Part shown: positions 44,432-54,071 of the stretch, piece after piece
How positions within the stretch are numbered: position 1 is the stretch's first letter
Layout of the letters: the number at the start of each line of letters is the position of its first letter
DNA from: an uncultured Roseburia sp.
GTDB taxonomy: Bacteria; Bacillota; Clostridia; Lachnospirales; Lachnospiraceae
Length of the DNA stretch: 64,000 nt
Reading direction: 5' to 3'
Assembly (NCBI GenBank): GCA_947642555.1
Contig: CANRSX010000004.1
Coordinates: forward strand, 1-64,000
Notes under the pieces: model-generated
What the model was told of the DNA's origin: nothing
Databases searched by the model: none
Seen by the model: the letters and a program-made list of their open reading frames with translations, nothing else
Position numbers and translations under genes: made by a program

Positions 44432-45679
44432 TTACTCCTCAAACGCTTCATAAACCGGATCCCGTTCCTCAAGCTCCAGGCCCAGGCAGTAATATGCCCG
44501 GTCCCTTAAATGCTCCGGCAGCGGGATGATGGTAACCGAATCCTTCTCACAGGATTTTGTCGTAACAAATTCAATCTCCTCCCCGGTCTCCAGCAGGTAC
44601 ACCCGTTTCACATGATTGGCGCACTTATACAGATCAATATGCAAAACCGGCGCGAACACGTGGATGAACAGCCGATGATCCCTGCAGGTAAACTCCGCGT
44701 AGTCCAGCTCATAGGGATAAATCCCGGCGGACCGCGTGCCGAAGATCGCCTCGCCGTTTGCCTTCACATATCTTCCGACTTCATCGAGGATCTCCACGCA
44801 GCGCTCCGGCACTCTGCCCAGCGCGTCCGGCCCCACGTTCAGCAGATAATTGCCGCCGCGGCTGTTGATCTTTACCAGAAGCCGTATGATATCCTCCGGC
44901 TTTTTCCAGTTGGTGTCAAACCGGCTGAAGCCCCAGGTATCGTTTAACGTCGCCGGAACCTCCCAGTCGCCCTCATACGGAAGCCGCGGGATGAAATTGT
45001 CCCCGGTGGTCATGTACTCTCCCATGTTGTTCCCGATCCTGCCGCTGACGATGCAGTCGGGCTGCAGCTCTTTCACCAGCTTTACCATGACCTCGCTCTG
45101 CTCTAAGGTCGTCTCCATGGGCGTGTCAAACCAGATCAGCGCGATGGGGCCGTAATTCGTGAGAATCTCCCGCAGCTGCGGGAAACATTTCCGCTCCAGG
45201 TACGCCTGATAGTCCTTCCCCTCGTTATCCTTCCGGTGCATATACCCGTCCGGGTCGTGCCAGTCCTGGGCCTGGGAATAGTAGAGTCCCAGCTTCATCC
45301 CGTATTTCTCACAGGCGAGCTGCAGCTCCTTTAAAATATCCCGCCCGCAGGGCGTGGCATCCTGCACGTTGTAGGCGCTGCACGCGGAGTGATACATCGC
45401 GAATCCCTCGTGATGCTTGGAGGTAAACACCAGGTACTTCATTCCCCAGTCCTCCTTCGCCCTGCGCACCAGCTCGTCCGCGTCAAACTCCTTCGGATCA
45501 AATTCCTTTGCCAGCTTCTCATACTCCGCTGCGGGGATGTCCAGATCATTCATGATCCATTCCGCGATGTTATGGGTCCGTTTCCCCTGGTACTCCCCGG
45601 CCAGCACCGCGTAAAGCCCCCAGTGGACAAACAGGCCGTAGGCCGCCTCCTTAAACCACTTCTGTTTTGTGTCCTTCAT
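44432..45679 (-). CDS. alpha-L-fucosidase, GH29
   Basis: A 415-residue GH29 enzyme. The N-terminal barrel has WFKEAAYGLFVHWGLYAV, KYLVFTSKHHEGFAMYHS and the nucleophile Asp in PIALIWFDTPMET. SRGGNYLLNVGPDALGRVPE closes the barrel, and a small C-terminal beta domain follows. There is no signal peptide, so it acts on imported oligosaccharides, releasing alpha-linked fucose. It is the last gene of the transporter-sulfatase operon, 25 bases after the sulfatase stop, implying that the imported glycan is both fucosylated and sulfated. Confidence 0.93.
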   Translation of the reverse strand: MKDTKQKWFKEAAYGLFVHWGLYAVLAGEYQGKRTHNIAEWIMNDLDIPAAEYEKLAKEFDPKEFDADELVRRAKEDWGMKYLVFTSKHHEGFAMYHSACSAYNVQDATPCGRDILKELQLACEKYGMKLGLYYSQAQDWHDPDGYMHRKDNEGKDYQAYLERKCFPQLREILTNYGPIALIWFDTPMETTLEQSEVMVKLVKELQPDCIVSGRIGNNMGEYMTTGDNFIPRLPYEGDWEVPATLNDTWGFSRFDTNWKKPEDIIRLLVKINSRGGNYLLNVGPDALGRVPERCVEILDEVGRYVKANGEAIFGTRSAGIYPYELDYAEFTCRDHRLFIHVFAPVLHIDLYKCANHVKRVYLLETGEEIEFVTTKSCEKDSVTIIPLPEHLRDRAYYCLGLELEERDPVYEAFEE

Positions 45680-45704
45680 GATACCTCCTCCGATTTTTTA
45701 CCTT

Positions 45705-47129
45705 TCAGACCTCCAGCGGCATCCGGCGCACATCCACCGGATATTCCTCCGTATTCCACACGTCGCCCTCGACGTCTCTTATTTTTACGCCCAGCACACG
45801 CCGCAGCAGACGTAAGATGAGGTCATTTCTGATATCGGCATATTCCGGCCGTTCAAACAGGTTTTTCGTCTCCTCCGGGTCTTCGGTGATGTGATACAGC
45901 TCCCCCCGGTCCTCGGCATAGACCGACAGCTTCCACTCTCCCCGCCGAAGCATGGCGCCGCAGCCGTAGGAGGTGGGCTCAAAGGGGGCCCGAAGCTTTA
46001 ATCCGGCCACCGGCTCATGGAGCATGGGAGCGGCGATCCCGGCCTCGCAGAGCACAGAATCCCTTCCGGTATCCTCCCCGGTCCGAAGCGCCTCTGCCAG
46101 CGATCTCCCAACCATGGTGGCGGGAACCGGCACCTCCAGCAGTTCTAAAAGTGTAGGTGCAAGATCCACCTCCTCCACCAGCCCCCGGAAGACATGCCTG
46201 TCCCAGCGCTCCGTCGGGTGCCGCAGGATCACCGGGATCCTGGTGAGCGATTCATAGAACACCGGAATCTTGTGGGTCATCCCGTGATCGCCCAAAAGCT
46301 CCCCGTGATCGGAGAAGAAGAGCACCAGGGTGTCCGCATCCCTTCCCGTCTCCTTTAACGCCTCCATCAGCCGGCCCACGGAATCGTCCACGTAGCGGAT
46401 CTGCCCCATGTAGGTCGCCATCGCCTTTTTCATATCATCCTCAGAGCAGAGCTCCATCTCGGAGTGATGTCTCCACACCTCGTTCCGGTCCGGCTCCTTT
46501 GCCCGGTCATAGCCCGCAAAGCTCTCCGGCAGCGCCATGTCGTCCGGGGAAAACATCGTGTCATAGGGCTTCGGGCAGGCGAAGGCCGGATGGGGATCCT
46601 GATAATTCACCCAGGCAAAAAACGGACCCTCCTGCCGTCTGATAAAATCGATGGTCTCTGTGGTCAGCCGTCCCGTGATGTTGTACGGGTGGTCGTCCTC
46701 CATGGTAAAGGCGCTGAAGGAATGCTCATATTTCTCATGCCCGTCGCAGTTGCCCAGGCAGATCTCGTCCAGCTCGTCCCAGAGCTCCGGCAGCCTGTCG
46801 TAGGTAAACAGGTGGTTTTTTCCAAACATCCCGGTCCGGTAGCCCTGTTTCTTTAAGGAGGTCACCAGGTTCGGGACGTCCGGACTGATCTCCGCCCCGT
46901 AATCCCGGTGGTTGTGCTCACTGAAATACGTGGAGGTGGCAAAGCTGATCCGGCTCGGCCCGCACAGCGGCGCCGCGCAGTAGCAGCTGTCGAATCTGAC
47001 CCCCTCCTCTGCCAGGCGGTCTAAGTGTGTCGTGCCGATTGTGGGATGCCCGTAGCATCCCAGGTAATCGGCGCGCATCTGATCCGGCGTGATAATCAGC
47101 AGGTTTAGTCGTTTTTTACTTTGTCCCAT
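45705..47129 (-). CDS. sulfatase (S1 family), CGPSR type
   Basis: A 474-residue arylsulfatase-fold enzyme with start ATG 47129. Metal ligands are in LIITPDQMRADYLGCYG, the formylglycine Cys56 is in APLCGPSRISFAT, further active-site residues are in GMFGKNHL, and the late SDHGELLGDHG holds the metal-binding DH pair. The Cys-type site needs activation by an anaerobic sulfatase-maturing enzyme, not encoded in the window. No signal peptide is present, so desulfation should take place inside the cell. It overlaps the binding-protein gene by 14 bases and precedes the GH29 gene. Confidence 0.92.
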   Translation of the reverse strand: MGQSKKRLNLLIITPDQMRADYLGCYGHPTIGTTHLDRLAEEGVRFDSCYCAAPLCGPSRISFATSTYFSEHNHRDYGAEISPDVPNLVTSLKKQGYRTGMFGKNHLFTYDRLPELWDELDEICLGNCDGHEKYEHSFSAFTMEDDHPYNITGRLTTETIDFIRRQEGPFFAWVNYQDPHPAFACPKPYDTMFSPDDMALPESFAGYDRAKEPDRNEVWRHHSEMELCSEDDMKKAMATYMGQIRYVDDSVGRLMEALKETGRDADTLVLFFSDHGELLGDHGMTHKIPVFYESLTRIPVILRHPTERWDRHVFRGLVEEVDLAPTLLELLEVPVPATMVGRSLAEALRTGEDTGRDSVLCEAGIAAPMLHEPVAGLKLRAPFEPTSYGCGAMLRRGEWKLSVYAEDRGELYHITEDPEETKNLFERPEYADIRNDLILRLLRRVLGVKIRDVEGDVWNTEEYPVDVRRMPLEV

Positions 47130-48651
47130 ATCCGTTTTCCTCTGACCATCCGTTCTCGATCTTCGCATTCTCGCACATGGTCTTCCACTCCTCATTCAGC
47201 TCTTTTGTGTACTCCTCGAGGGACATATCCCCGGTCAGGTAGACCTGGCTCATCAGCACCTGGAAGTCCGTGAATTCTTTTGACGTCGCGTAGCCGAAGT
47301 AGTTGGCGCGAAGCACGTCCTCGGTCTCCGTGGTCAGCCATCCCTGCAGAGCTTCCGACATCTCCATATCCTTAAGGGGCGGAATCACCATGAACTCATC
47401 CATCAGCTTCTGTAAGGCAGCCGGGGAGAGCATATAGTTTACAAAATCGATGGCAGCGGCCTGCTTCACCGGATCCTCGTTTTTCACCACCGCGTAGACA
47501 TCCACCACACGGCCGCCGTTATTTAAGGACTTTCCGGTCACATTCGCGTAATTATTTTCCGTTAAGATCGGCAGCGGCATCAGCCCGTACTCAAACTCCA
47601 GCCCTTCCAGCTCCGCGATCAGGTTCGCCTGGAAGCTTCCGACCGTCGTCATGGCCACCTTGCCCGAAAGCCATAAGTCCACCACGCCCGTCTGGTCCGT
47701 GCTGTTGAAATCACTGTTCCAGTACTGGGAGAAATCCTTTAAAAGCTCGATCCCGTCGCTGTAGGGCGACTGGCTGAAATCGATGATTCCCTGATCCGTT
47801 GCGGCCACCAGCTCGTTTTTCGTCACAAAGCCGTCGCCGGAGAGATCCATCTGATCCCGGACATCCTTGTCCATCTGGCAGACGAAATTGTGCAGCCACC
47901 AGTTCATGTGGGCATCGTTGACCTTCGCATTGGCAAAGCCGAAGGGCACGTACCCTTTTTCCTCCAGCTTTTTACAGCAGTCGACTAATTCGTCGTATGT
48001 CGTCGGAAGTTCCGTGATCCCGGCGTCGTCAAACATCTGCTTATTGTAAATAATCTTGACGCCCAGCACACGGCTCGGCAGTCCCGGAATGGAACCGTTA
48101 TCCGGATTTTTTGCCTGCATCATCAGCATGTCCGACATGGTATCCCGAAGCACGGCGTCACCGTTGTAGGGATTCGCCTGATCCAGGTAATCGTCCAGAT
48201 TCACCAGGTATCCCTTGGTATAGTCATCCCAGGCCCAGCTGTAATTCATGTCCATCACGTCCGGCGCGTTGTTGGCCGCATACTGCGTCGTGGTCCAGGT
48301 GCGGAATTCGCTGTTCTCGAAGTTCTCCATGACGACCTCGACGCCGCTCACCGCCTGATAATCCGCCAGGATCTCATCCCACACGGCCTGGGTCGCCTCG
48401 TCCTTCATGCTGGAGGATGCAAAACGGATCGTCGTCCCGGAAATATCGATATCCGCTGTATCCTCAGATCCATCTGCTTCCGCCGCTCCCCCGGCTTCCT
48501 CGGTGGCCGGCGCCGCTCCTCCCGCCGCGGGCTCACTCTTTCCCGGATCCTCCGTCTTTCCTCCGTCGCCGCCTCCGCAGGCTGCAAGAGAAAGGCACAT
48601 AGTCCCCGCCAGTACCGCTGCCATCCATTTCTTCCATGTTCCACTTAACAT
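47116..48651 (-). CDS. sugar-binding lipoprotein with EF-hand loop
   Basis: A 511-residue lipoprotein. ATG 48651 is used; a GTG two codons earlier is possible with AAGGAG closer to it. The signal ends in the lipobox LSLAAC, and an acidic Gly/Ala-rich linker runs to about residue 68. The binding domain follows. Residues 269-280, DLSGDGFVTKNE, form a complete EF-hand loop (Asp, Ser, Asp, Thr and final Glu at ligand positions), as in the calcium-binding alginate-type binding proteins. It should capture a sulfated or fucosylated oligosaccharide outside the cell and pass it to the two permeases encoded upstream in the same operon. Confidence 0.9.
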   Translation of the reverse strand: MLSGTWKKWMAAVLAGTMCLSLAACGGGDGGKTEDPGKSEPAAGGAAPATEEAGGAAEADGSEDTADIDISGTTIRFASSSMKDEATQAVWDEILADYQAVSGVEVVMENFENSEFRTWTTTQYAANNAPDVMDMNYSWAWDDYTKGYLVNLDDYLDQANPYNGDAVLRDTMSDMLMMQAKNPDNGSIPGLPSRVLGVKIIYNKQMFDDAGITELPTTYDELVDCCKKLEEKGYVPFGFANAKVNDAHMNWWLHNFVCQMDKDVRDQMDLSGDGFVTKNELVAATDQGIIDFSQSPYSDGIELLKDFSQYWNSDFNSTDQTGVVDLWLSGKVAMTTVGSFQANLIAELEGLEFEYGLMPLPILTENNYANVTGKSLNNGGRVVDVYAVVKNEDPVKQAAAIDFVNYMLSPAALQKLMDEFMVIPPLKDMEMSEALQGWLTTETEDVLRANYFGYATSKEFTDFQVLMSQVYLTGDMSLEEYTKELNEEWKTMCENAKIENGWSEENGYGTK

Positions 48652-48749
48652 ACTCACATTCTCCTTCCTTTTAAAAAATGATATCTTATCTCACGCCGGC
48701 ATGTGCACCTCCGGCGGTAAAACGGCCTGTAATCGGCCGGATTACTCTT

Positions 48750-49574
48750 TTATCCTTTCACCGCCCCCGCCGTGATTCCCTCGATGAACTGCTTTGACGC
48801 GAAGGAAAACAGCACCAGGATCGGCAGCGCGGCAATCACATACCCCGCAAACAGCGGCCCGTCCCCCTCGCTGATGGAAGCCGTGATCCTGGTAATCGCC
48901 ACGATCACCGGCACCACCTTCTGCCCGTTGGTGATGATTAAAGGCCACATATAATTGTTCCACAGATTCAGCCCTGTGGTGATGGCAACCGTCGCCATGA
49001 TCGGTTTTGACAGCGGCAGGATGATCCTCCCGAACAGCCGGACGGATCCGCAGCCCTCCACCTTCGCCGACTCCGTGATGCTCGACGGGATCGCCTTAAA
49101 AAAGCTCGTCATCAGCATCACACCCATGGCCACATTGTTCGCCGTGGGCGGCAGGATCTGCCCCAGGTACGTATTAAAAAGATTCATATCCCGGACCACC
49201 AGAAACTGGGGGATCAGGATGACAAACCCGGGCACCATCAGCAGCGAGATGATATAAAAATAGATGATGGATTTTCCCGGCATGTCGGAATGCGCGATGG
49301 CATAGGCCGCAAGCCCGGAGATGGCAAGGGTCAGCAGAATCCCTCCCGCGGTGATGACAAGGGAATTAAACAGCGGCCATAAAATCTGCGACCCGGCTAC
49401 CCGGTAGTTGCCGAAATGCATGGGCAGATCAAAAAACCAGGGATTTTCGATCAGCTGCATCTTGTCCTTCAGTGAGCCGCACAGCAGCATGAAAAACGGG
49501 TAAAATGTCACGAACAGCAGGATCGCCGCGATCACGCTCACCACCACTTCCAGCGTTACTTTTTTGCTCTTCAT
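48750..49574 (-). CDS. carbohydrate ABC permease, MalG type
   Basis: A 274-residue permease with six predicted helices and the EAA loop ESAKVEGCGSVRLFGRIILPLSKP. It follows its MalF-type partner by 15 bases and precedes the binding-protein gene by about 100 bases. No ATPase is encoded in the operon, so a shared MsmX-type ATPase is expected. Confidence 0.92.
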   Translation of the reverse strand: MKSKKVTLEVVVSVIAAILLFVTFYPFFMLLCGSLKDKMQLIENPWFFDLPMHFGNYRVAGSQILWPLFNSLVITAGGILLTLAISGLAAYAIAHSDMPGKSIIYFYIISLLMVPGFVILIPQFLVVRDMNLFNTYLGQILPPTANNVAMGVMLMTSFFKAIPSSITESAKVEGCGSVRLFGRIILPLSKPIMATVAITTGLNLWNNYMWPLIITNGQKVVPVIVAITRITASISEGDGPLFAGYVIAALPILVLFSFASKQFIEGITAGAVKG

Positions 49575-49589
49575 CGGTATCCCTCCCCT

Positions 49590-50492
49590 CTAGCCCATAT
49601 TTTCGCTCTCTTTGAGCAGCTTCTGATTTACGATTGTCACGCAGACGACCACGAGAAACAGCACCACGCCGATGGCTGCCGAATAGCCGAACTGATTGTA
49701 GTTAAACGCCCTCTGATAGATATGGAGCGCCGGGGTCAGTGTGGACATCCCGGGACCTCCGCTGGTTAAGACGAAGGGCTGGTCAAACATCTGAAACGCC
49801 TGGATCAGCATGTAGGTCACCACCAGCTTTCTCTGGCTGGACAAAAGCGGCAGATCGATGTAGCGGATCTTCTGTAAGGTTCCGGCTCCCTCCAGCTCGG
49901 CCGCCTCGTAGAGATCTCCCGATATGCTCTGCTTTCCGGCCAGGTAGAGCAGGAAGGGCAGTCCCGCGATCCAGGGAAAATTGATGGCCAGGATCGCCCA
50001 CAGTGCGGTGGATGACGTGGCCAGCCACGGCTTTGTCAGGCTCTCAAGGCCGATGGCCCGAAGCAGCATATTGAGTACCCCGTAGTCCCCGGCTAAGATC
50101 CATTTCCACAGCAGAGTTACCACCATGCCCGGCACCACCATGGGAACGATAAATCCCATCTTGAAAAAATTCTGCTTCCGCGCTCCCTTTAAGTTCGTCA
50201 CCACCTCCGCCGCCAGAAACGGGAAGGTGAGGTTGATCACAATGGTTCCGATACAGATCTTTATGATGTTAAAAATCGAGGTCCAAAAGGCCTTGTCCCC
50301 CATCAGCTCCTTATAGTTTTCCAGTCCGATAAACATATGGACGTTTGCACCGTTCCACCGGAAGCCGGACTGATAAATACTCGTCAGAAACGGATAATAT
50401 TTAAAAATCGTGATGATTAACAGCGCCGGCAGTACAAATAAGTAAAAAATCTTATTTTTCCACAGTCGTTTTCTTAAAGCTTTCTTCTGCAT
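49590..50492 (-). CDS. carbohydrate ABC permease, MalF type
   Basis: A 300-residue permease with start ATG 50492 (MQKKALRKRLWKNK), six bases after GAGGAGG. A second ATG six bases earlier would sit on the ribosome site. Six helices are predicted, with the EAA loop YEAAELEGAGTLQKIRYIDLPLL and GGPGMSTLTPALHIYQRAF. It is the first gene of the permease-permease-binding protein-sulfatase-fucosidase operon, divergent from yesN. Confidence 0.92.
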   Translation of the reverse strand: MQKKALRKRLWKNKIFYLFVLPALLIITIFKYYPFLTSIYQSGFRWNGANVHMFIGLENYKELMGDKAFWTSIFNIIKICIGTIVINLTFPFLAAEVVTNLKGARKQNFFKMGFIVPMVVPGMVVTLLWKWILAGDYGVLNMLLRAIGLESLTKPWLATSSTALWAILAINFPWIAGLPFLLYLAGKQSISGDLYEAAELEGAGTLQKIRYIDLPLLSSQRKLVVTYMLIQAFQMFDQPFVLTSGGPGMSTLTPALHIYQRAFNYNQFGYSAAIGVVLFLVVVCVTIVNQKLLKESENMG

Positions 50493-50519
50493 CGCCATCC
50501 TCCTCTCTAAGTGATCCAA

Positions 50520-50569
50520 AGTATAGCACGGCCCGGTCTCTTTGACATGAAACAAATTTTAGATGTTTC
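50520..50569 (-). promoter_or_regulatory. promoter of the sulfatase/fucosidase operon with inverted repeat
   Basis: Minus-strand TATACT (50520-50525) lacks a good -35. Just upstream is the inverted repeat GAAACA-N9-TGTTTC (50549-50569), at about -36 to -56 from the expected start. This is the arrangement expected for activation by an AraC-type regulator such as the divergent YesN. Confidence 0.5.
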
Positions 50570-50601
50570 TGGTAATATCTTTTCGTCTGTTTTAGCGTAT
50601 A

Positions 50602-50630
50602 TTGACTTTTCCACAGGCGGATCCTATACT
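50602..50630 (+). promoter_or_regulatory. promoter of yesN-yesM
   Basis: TTGACT (50602-50607), a 17-base spacer and TATACT (50625-50630) precede the response regulator gene, with its GGGAGGATACCGC ribosome site. Confidence 0.75.
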
Positions 50631-50685
50631 TAAATCCATACTTTCATACCGCATCTCTTAGAAAAAAAACGGGAGGATACCGCAT

Positions 50686-52251
50686 ATGATAAAGCTTATG
50701 ATTGTCGACGACGAGCCGTGGATCCGGACAAGCTTAAAGAACAGAATCGACTGGTCCGAAGAGATGATCCTCTGCGGGGAAGCCTCCGACGGCTTTGAGG
50801 CCTTAGAGCTGGCCGCAAATCTCCGTCCGGATATCGTGATCACCGATGTGCGCATGCCGGAGATGAGCGGTCTTGAGCTGATCCGGCGGCTCCGCGAATT
50901 TCTGCCTGACATCCAGTCGGTCATCATCAGCGGCTACAATGAATTCGAATATGCGAAATCCGCCATCGAGCTCGGATCCTGCGGTTATGTCTTAAAGCCG
51001 GTACGGAAGGAAGAATTAAATCAGGTGATTAAGAAGGCGATCGACAATATCGCGCAGAACAACCTGCTGCGGCTGACCACACAGACCCAGGCGGCGCTGT
51101 TAGATCAGCTCCTGGTCAATCTCTACCACGAGGCTCCCGTATCAGAAGAATCCTTTTTGTCGGTGCTAAGGCACCTTCACTTTTTTACGGAGTGTTTTTC
51201 CGTGCTGTTTGTCCGGTTTTTAAACGGGGAGGAGTCCGCGGAGACCATCGGGCAGCGCTTAAACGCAGCCACAGCGGCGCTGTTTTCTTCCTGTACCTGC
51301 TGCAGCTTTGGCGTTTCCGAAACCGTCTACGGCGTTTTTCTGACCTCACCGGATCCCATCGATCTGCCCGCAGCCGCAAAAGAACTGATCCGGCAGCTTC
51401 AGATCAAAGCGTCTCTCGACGTCAGCATTGCCATCGGTACCGGATGCCGTTCTTTCAGACAGCTGGGCGAAACCTTTCGCAGCGCGCGCGAGGGACTGCA
51501 CCACATGCATTTATATAATGCCCGTGAAATCATCCTGCCGGCTGCCGCCGATCCCGGACGCAAACCCTCCTCCGGCGTTTCACTGCCCGCGGGGATCACC
51601 GGAGATATCATAGACAGCATCTATTCCCACAGCCGCACCGATTTGGACGCTGCGATCAGAAAGCTGAACGATTTTATACAGAAGACCCCCGAAATTACCG
51701 TTTATGATATCAGCAACATGCTCTATCTGATGCTCGGCGACTTAATCCGGATCTGTTACGAACGGAACGCGTCAAAAGAATTGTGTGACAAAGGAATCGC
51801 CTTTATGCAGCTTCTCTCCGGTTACCAGCCGAACAGGGATTTTGTCAGCCAGTTCGCCGACTACTGCTGGGAGATCTCCTCCTCCTTTCAGGAGACGCCC
51901 TCCATCGTGCAGGTGATCCGGAATGCGGAGCAGTATATCCGCTCGCGGTACAATGAGGAGATCTCCTTAAAAAAAATCGCGGCGCTGTTTTACCTCAATC
52001 CCTCGTATTTCAGCGTTTCTTTTAAAAATGTGACAGGAAAAAATTTTAACGAATACCTGACGAGCGTCAGAATGGAAAATGCCAAACAGATGCTGTTGAA
52101 TCAGTCCCTGCGCGTCAGCCAGATCGCCCGTATGACGGGTTATGACGACTGTAGTTACTTTTCCAAGGCATTTCGCAAATACACCGGCAGAATGCCGAGC
52201 GAATACCGGCAGGAGGCCGGACAGATACCGGAAGGAGAAAAAAATACATGA
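50686..52251 (+). CDS. response regulator with AraC output domain (YesN type)
   Basis: A 521-residue regulator. The receiver domain (1-120) has DDEPWI, phospho-acceptor Asp in DIVITDVRMPEMSG and Lys in YVLKPVRKEE. A middle region of about 290 residues is of the YesN kind. The last 100 residues are an AraC double helix-turn-helix (ISLKKIAALFYLNPSYFSVSFKNVTGKNFNEYL, VSQIARMTGYDDCSYFSKAFRKYTG). It overlaps the kinase gene by 4 bases and is divergent from the permease operon, which it probably activates. Confidence 0.93.
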   Translation: MIKLMIVDDEPWIRTSLKNRIDWSEEMILCGEASDGFEALELAANLRPDIVITDVRMPEMSGLELIRRLREFLPDIQSVIISGYNEFEYAKSAIELGSCGYVLKPVRKEELNQVIKKAIDNIAQNNLLRLTTQTQAALLDQLLVNLYHEAPVSEESFLSVLRHLHFFTECFSVLFVRFLNGEESAETIGQRLNAATAALFSSCTCCSFGVSETVYGVFLTSPDPIDLPAAAKELIRQLQIKASLDVSIAIGTGCRSFRQLGETFRSAREGLHHMHLYNAREIILPAAADPGRKPSSGVSLPAGITGDIIDSIYSHSRTDLDAAIRKLNDFIQKTPEITVYDISNMLYLMLGDLIRICYERNASKELCDKGIAFMQLLSGYQPNRDFVSQFADYCWEISSSFQETPSIVQVIRNAEQYIRSRYNEEISLKKIAALFYLNPSYFSVSFKNVTGKNFNEYLTSVRMENAKQMLLNQSLRVSQIARMTGYDDCSYFSKAFRKYTGRMPSEYRQEAGQIPEGEKNT

Positions 52252-54071
52252 AGATCAGAAACCGCATCATCGTCTATTCCATGATCTCTTCCTTTATCCC
52301 GTTTTTTATCCTCGGAGGCACTTCCTGGTATCATTATCAGGCCACTATCCGGGACAACGCGTTTTCCTACACCCGGCAGATGATGACGCTGACGGCCTCC
52401 GATTTCGAGGATTTTTTAAATCAGCTGGATCAGTATTATTACGCCGTTTACGCACAGGGGCTTCCCGGATTTTTAGCCGAGCTGGAGGACTCGCCGACGG
52501 GAAGCGTCCGGGCGCAGATCACTTTAAATGAGACGATCATACGGCTCTGGACCTTCTATGGCCTTTCTGATCTCATGCCCTACCTGTCCATCGTATCAGA
52601 ATCCGGAAAGATTATCTACCAGAATGACCGGGCTGCCTCCGGTGATTATCATTTTTCAAATTCCGACTGGTTCCGTTCTCTGGTAAATTCCGGGGCGCAC
52701 ACGGGTCTGTCTCCGGCCGTGTGTCTTCCCTACCAGAAGGATGACGGCGGCACATACATCACCTACGCCCAGAAGATCATCGACTATAACACAACGGAAA
52801 ACAATTATTATTTTCTGATGGATTTTGATACAGATGTCGTCGACCAGCTGCTCTCAAACCTGATTCAGGGAAACACCGGCGCCCTGTTTCTCTTAAACGG
52901 AAACGATCTGATCTATTCCATCAGCCCGGAACCGTTCCAAACAGATGAAGTTATGCGCTTTTGGGAGCAGTGCCGCAATGAGACGCATTCCTGTCAGGAA
53001 ACGATTGACGGCGTGCCCTGTTTTATCAGCGCCTACCCTGTCAGCCAGGCATCCTTAAACATTCTCTGCGTCAACTCCATACCGGAGCTGACCGCGGGCG
53101 TGCCTGATCTGAAATCATTCACGCTGTTTCTGACTGCCGTCAGTATGCTGCTGACCGTGCTGCTCTCCTGTTTTTTCTCGGCACGGCTGGCAAAGCCCAT
53201 CCACGACTTAAAGGAAGTGACCCTTGAGGTAATGCGCGGCAACCTCGAGGTGACGGTTCCGCCCCTGACGCACGACGAGATCGGGGATCTCGGGAGATGC
53301 CTCGATCAGATGCTCTCCCATATCCGCCAGCTGATTCAGGAAAAATATGAATCCTCCCTCCGCGAAAAGGAACTGCAGATCCACACCTTACAGTCCCAGA
53401 TCAATCCTCATTTTTTATATAACACCTTAGAGACCATCAGCAGCATCGCGGAGAGCGAGGGGATCGACACCATCCGGGATATCGCGTTTTCCATGGCCGA
53501 GCTCTACCGGTACAGCATCAGCGCTTCCGACCAGTTCGTGCCGATCCGCTCCGAGCTGGAATACGTCCGCAATTATCTTGACATTATCCGGGTGCGCTTT
53601 GGCGACCGGATCCGGATTCACTACCAGATCGACGAGGACGTCCTGGAATCGCCGATCTTAAAGCTGACGCTCCAGCCTCTCGTGGAAAATGCCGTCTATC
53701 ATGGGCTGGAACCCAGACGCGGCACGGGAAACCTGACCATCTCCATGCGATCGAACGCGTCGTCTGTAGAAATCGTGATTCAGGACGACGGCGTTGGAAT
53801 GGACGCCGCACAGCTTGAGGCGCTGCAGCGTCAGCTTGCGCTGGCGCGTCAGCTCACGCTGACGCATCAGCTCGCAGATTCCTCGCCCGATACCGCCTCA
53901 TCCCCACGCGGGCACATCGGGATCTCCAATGTCAACCGCAGGCTGATCCTGCGCTTCGGCCCCTCAAGCGGCGTTCAGATCAGCAGCCGGCCCGGAGAGG
54001 GGACCTGCGTTACGATCCGGCTGGCAGGGCAGGAGATCGCTTCCTCCCACTCCGGCACCCGTTCCGTGTAA
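52248..54071 (+). CDS. sensor histidine kinase, YesM type
   Basis: A 607-residue kinase. Membrane helices at about residues 9-29 and 292-312 enclose an extracytoplasmic Cache-like sensor. A HAMP domain follows (RLAKPIHDLKEVTLEVMRGNLEVTVPPLTHDEIGDLG), then the phospho-acceptor helix LQSQINPHFLYNTLETISS and the ATPase domain (PLVENAVYHGLEPRRGTG, IQDDGVGMD, GHIGISNVNRRL). The partner is the YesN regulator encoded immediately upstream. The last 97 bases overlap the end of a convergent gene. The ATPase domain has a repetitive LALARQLTLTHQLADS insertion before GHIGIS. Confidence 0.92.
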   Translation: MKIRNRIIVYSMISSFIPFFILGGTSWYHYQATIRDNAFSYTRQMMTLTASDFEDFLNQLDQYYYAVYAQGLPGFLAELEDSPTGSVRAQITLNETIIRLWTFYGLSDLMPYLSIVSESGKIIYQNDRAASGDYHFSNSDWFRSLVNSGAHTGLSPAVCLPYQKDDGGTYITYAQKIIDYNTTENNYYFLMDFDTDVVDQLLSNLIQGNTGALFLLNGNDLIYSISPEPFQTDEVMRFWEQCRNETHSCQETIDGVPCFISAYPVSQASLNILCVNSIPELTAGVPDLKSFTLFLTAVSMLLTVLLSCFFSARLAKPIHDLKEVTLEVMRGNLEVTVPPLTHDEIGDLGRCLDQMLSHIRQLIQEKYESSLREKELQIHTLQSQINPHFLYNTLETISSIAESEGIDTIRDIAFSMAELYRYSISASDQFVPIRSELEYVRNYLDIIRVRFGDRIRIHYQIDEDVLESPILKLTLQPLVENAVYHGLEPRRGTGNLTISMRSNASSVEIVIQDDGVGMDAAQLEALQRQLALARQLTLTHQLADSSPDTASSPRGHIGISNVNRRLILRFGPSSGVQISSRPGEGTCVTIRLAGQEIASSHSGTRSV

